A stretch of 64,000 bases of DNA from Demequina oxidasica (GTDB taxonomy: Bacteria; Actinomycetota; Actinomycetes; Actinomycetales; Demequinaceae): positions 310,001 through 374,000 of the forward strand of contig NZ_BBRE01000001.1 in the NCBI RefSeq assembly GCF_000975115.1, read 5' to 3'. The notes under the pieces were generated by a model. That model was not told the DNA's origin. It ran no database searches and saw only the letters and a list, made by a program, of their open reading frames with translations. The translations under genes were made by a program, and so were the position numbers. Positions 63,735 through 64,000 of the stretch are shown here, one piece after another (the first letter of the stretch is position 1; each line of letters starts with the position of its first letter).

Positions 63735-64000
63735 ATGAGTAAGTTTCATGCCGCAGAGCCGCACAGGGTGGCGCCTGAAGGATATGAGCCGCTCGATTTA
63801 ACCCCAGAACGTTGGGACGACATGGTCACTCTCGACGAATGGGCGTTCACCGAGCCCCTGCAATCCGAGCAACGTGTCGCCCTTCGCGAAGCGTTTCCGT
63901 GGGGGCGAGGGCGCGGCATGACTATCGCCGATCCGCGCCTTGGCAAGCCCGGGACTTTGGTGGGGATTCGTGGGAGTTTCGGGCTCCACATGGTCGTGCC
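63735..64000 (+). CDS. GNAT-family acetyltransferase, Eis-like N-terminus (cut by window end)
   Basis: The first 88 codons are visible. PLDLTPERWDDMVTLDEWAFTEPL resembles the N-terminal start of Eis-type/SCP2-fused GNAT acetyltransferases, which modify aminoglycosides or proteins. The acetyl-CoA loop would lie beyond the window. It follows the CoA-binding gene by 21 bp and may be co-transcribed. Confidence 0.55.
   Translation, partial: MSKFHAAEPHRVAPEGYEPLDLTPERWDDMVTLDEWAFTEPLQSEQRVALREAFPWGRGRGMTIADPRLGKPGTLVGIRGSFGLHMVV

Overview
This looks like a piece of the chromosome of a high-GC Gram-positive bacterium, an actinobacterium of Micrococcales type. Supporting signs are GTG and TTG starts with strong GGAGG-type ribosome sites, a clpX / clpP1-clpP2 / tig block, a SigK-RskA pair, a DtxR-controlled heme locus with HtaA domains, and secreted GH6 and GH8 glycanases with linkers and binding modules as in plant-polymer degraders. 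No prophage, CRISPR array, rRNA or replication origin was seen. The species cannot be named from sequence alone.

Layout. 1-4.7 kb: end of a KDG-type sugar kinase with an SDR reductase, an orphan VapB-like antitoxin, an MFS exporter and a run of small proteins (membrane protein, RraB-like, Cys-rich, TM2). 4.9-6.8 kb: a secreted GH6 cellulase with a CBM2. 6.9-16.8 kb: a GntR/UTRA regulator and an eight-gene operon (RbsABC-like importer, phospho-lyase-like class-III PLP enzyme, HAD hydrolase, amidase, inactive pseudokinase, active small-molecule kinase). 16.9-18.2 kb: arginine deiminase. 18.3-26.5 kb: a heme-uptake locus, with a four-HtaA-domain surface protein converging on hmuO-hmuT-hmuU-hmuV; DtxR boxes precede both units. 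26.7-32.5 kb: CPA2 antiporter, HAAS-like membrane protein, 4-TM protein, AhpD-like protein and a small ORF coupled to sigK-rskA. 32.8-38 kb: GH8 xylanase and valS. 38-39.3 kb: a DUF559-type nuclease gene between 52-bp inverted repeats. 39.3-46.8 kb: clpX, a class-III UvrA, clpP1-clpP2, a membrane protein and tig. 47-54 kb: a giant secreted PHP plus calcineurin-like phosphoesterase with four beta-helix blocks, coupled to a small membrane-anchored protein. 54.4-58.8 kb: a three-gene amino-acid-type biosynthetic cluster with an inverted, frameshifted fragment of its first gene beside it. 59-64 kb: tRNA-Pro, tRNA-Gly, DUF1761 and SRPBCC genes, a Cys-rich leader peptide with cysK-cysE, dps, a CoA-binding protein and a partial acetyltransferase.

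How the genes work together. The heme locus is a complete capture-transport-degradation route under iron control. The 7.9-16.8 kb operon reads as import, de-acylation, phosphorylation and PLP-dependent phosphate elimination of an amino alcohol or hydroxylated amino acid. GH6 and GH8 carry similar LacI-type palindromes upstream, suggesting one polysaccharide regulon. The cysK-cysE operon appears to sense cysteine through translation of a Cys-rich leader. The best candidates for undescribed biology are the kinase/pseudokinase operon, the nuclease between inverted repeats, the giant two-phosphoesterase surface system and the SbnA-like / FAD / Y4yA-like trio.
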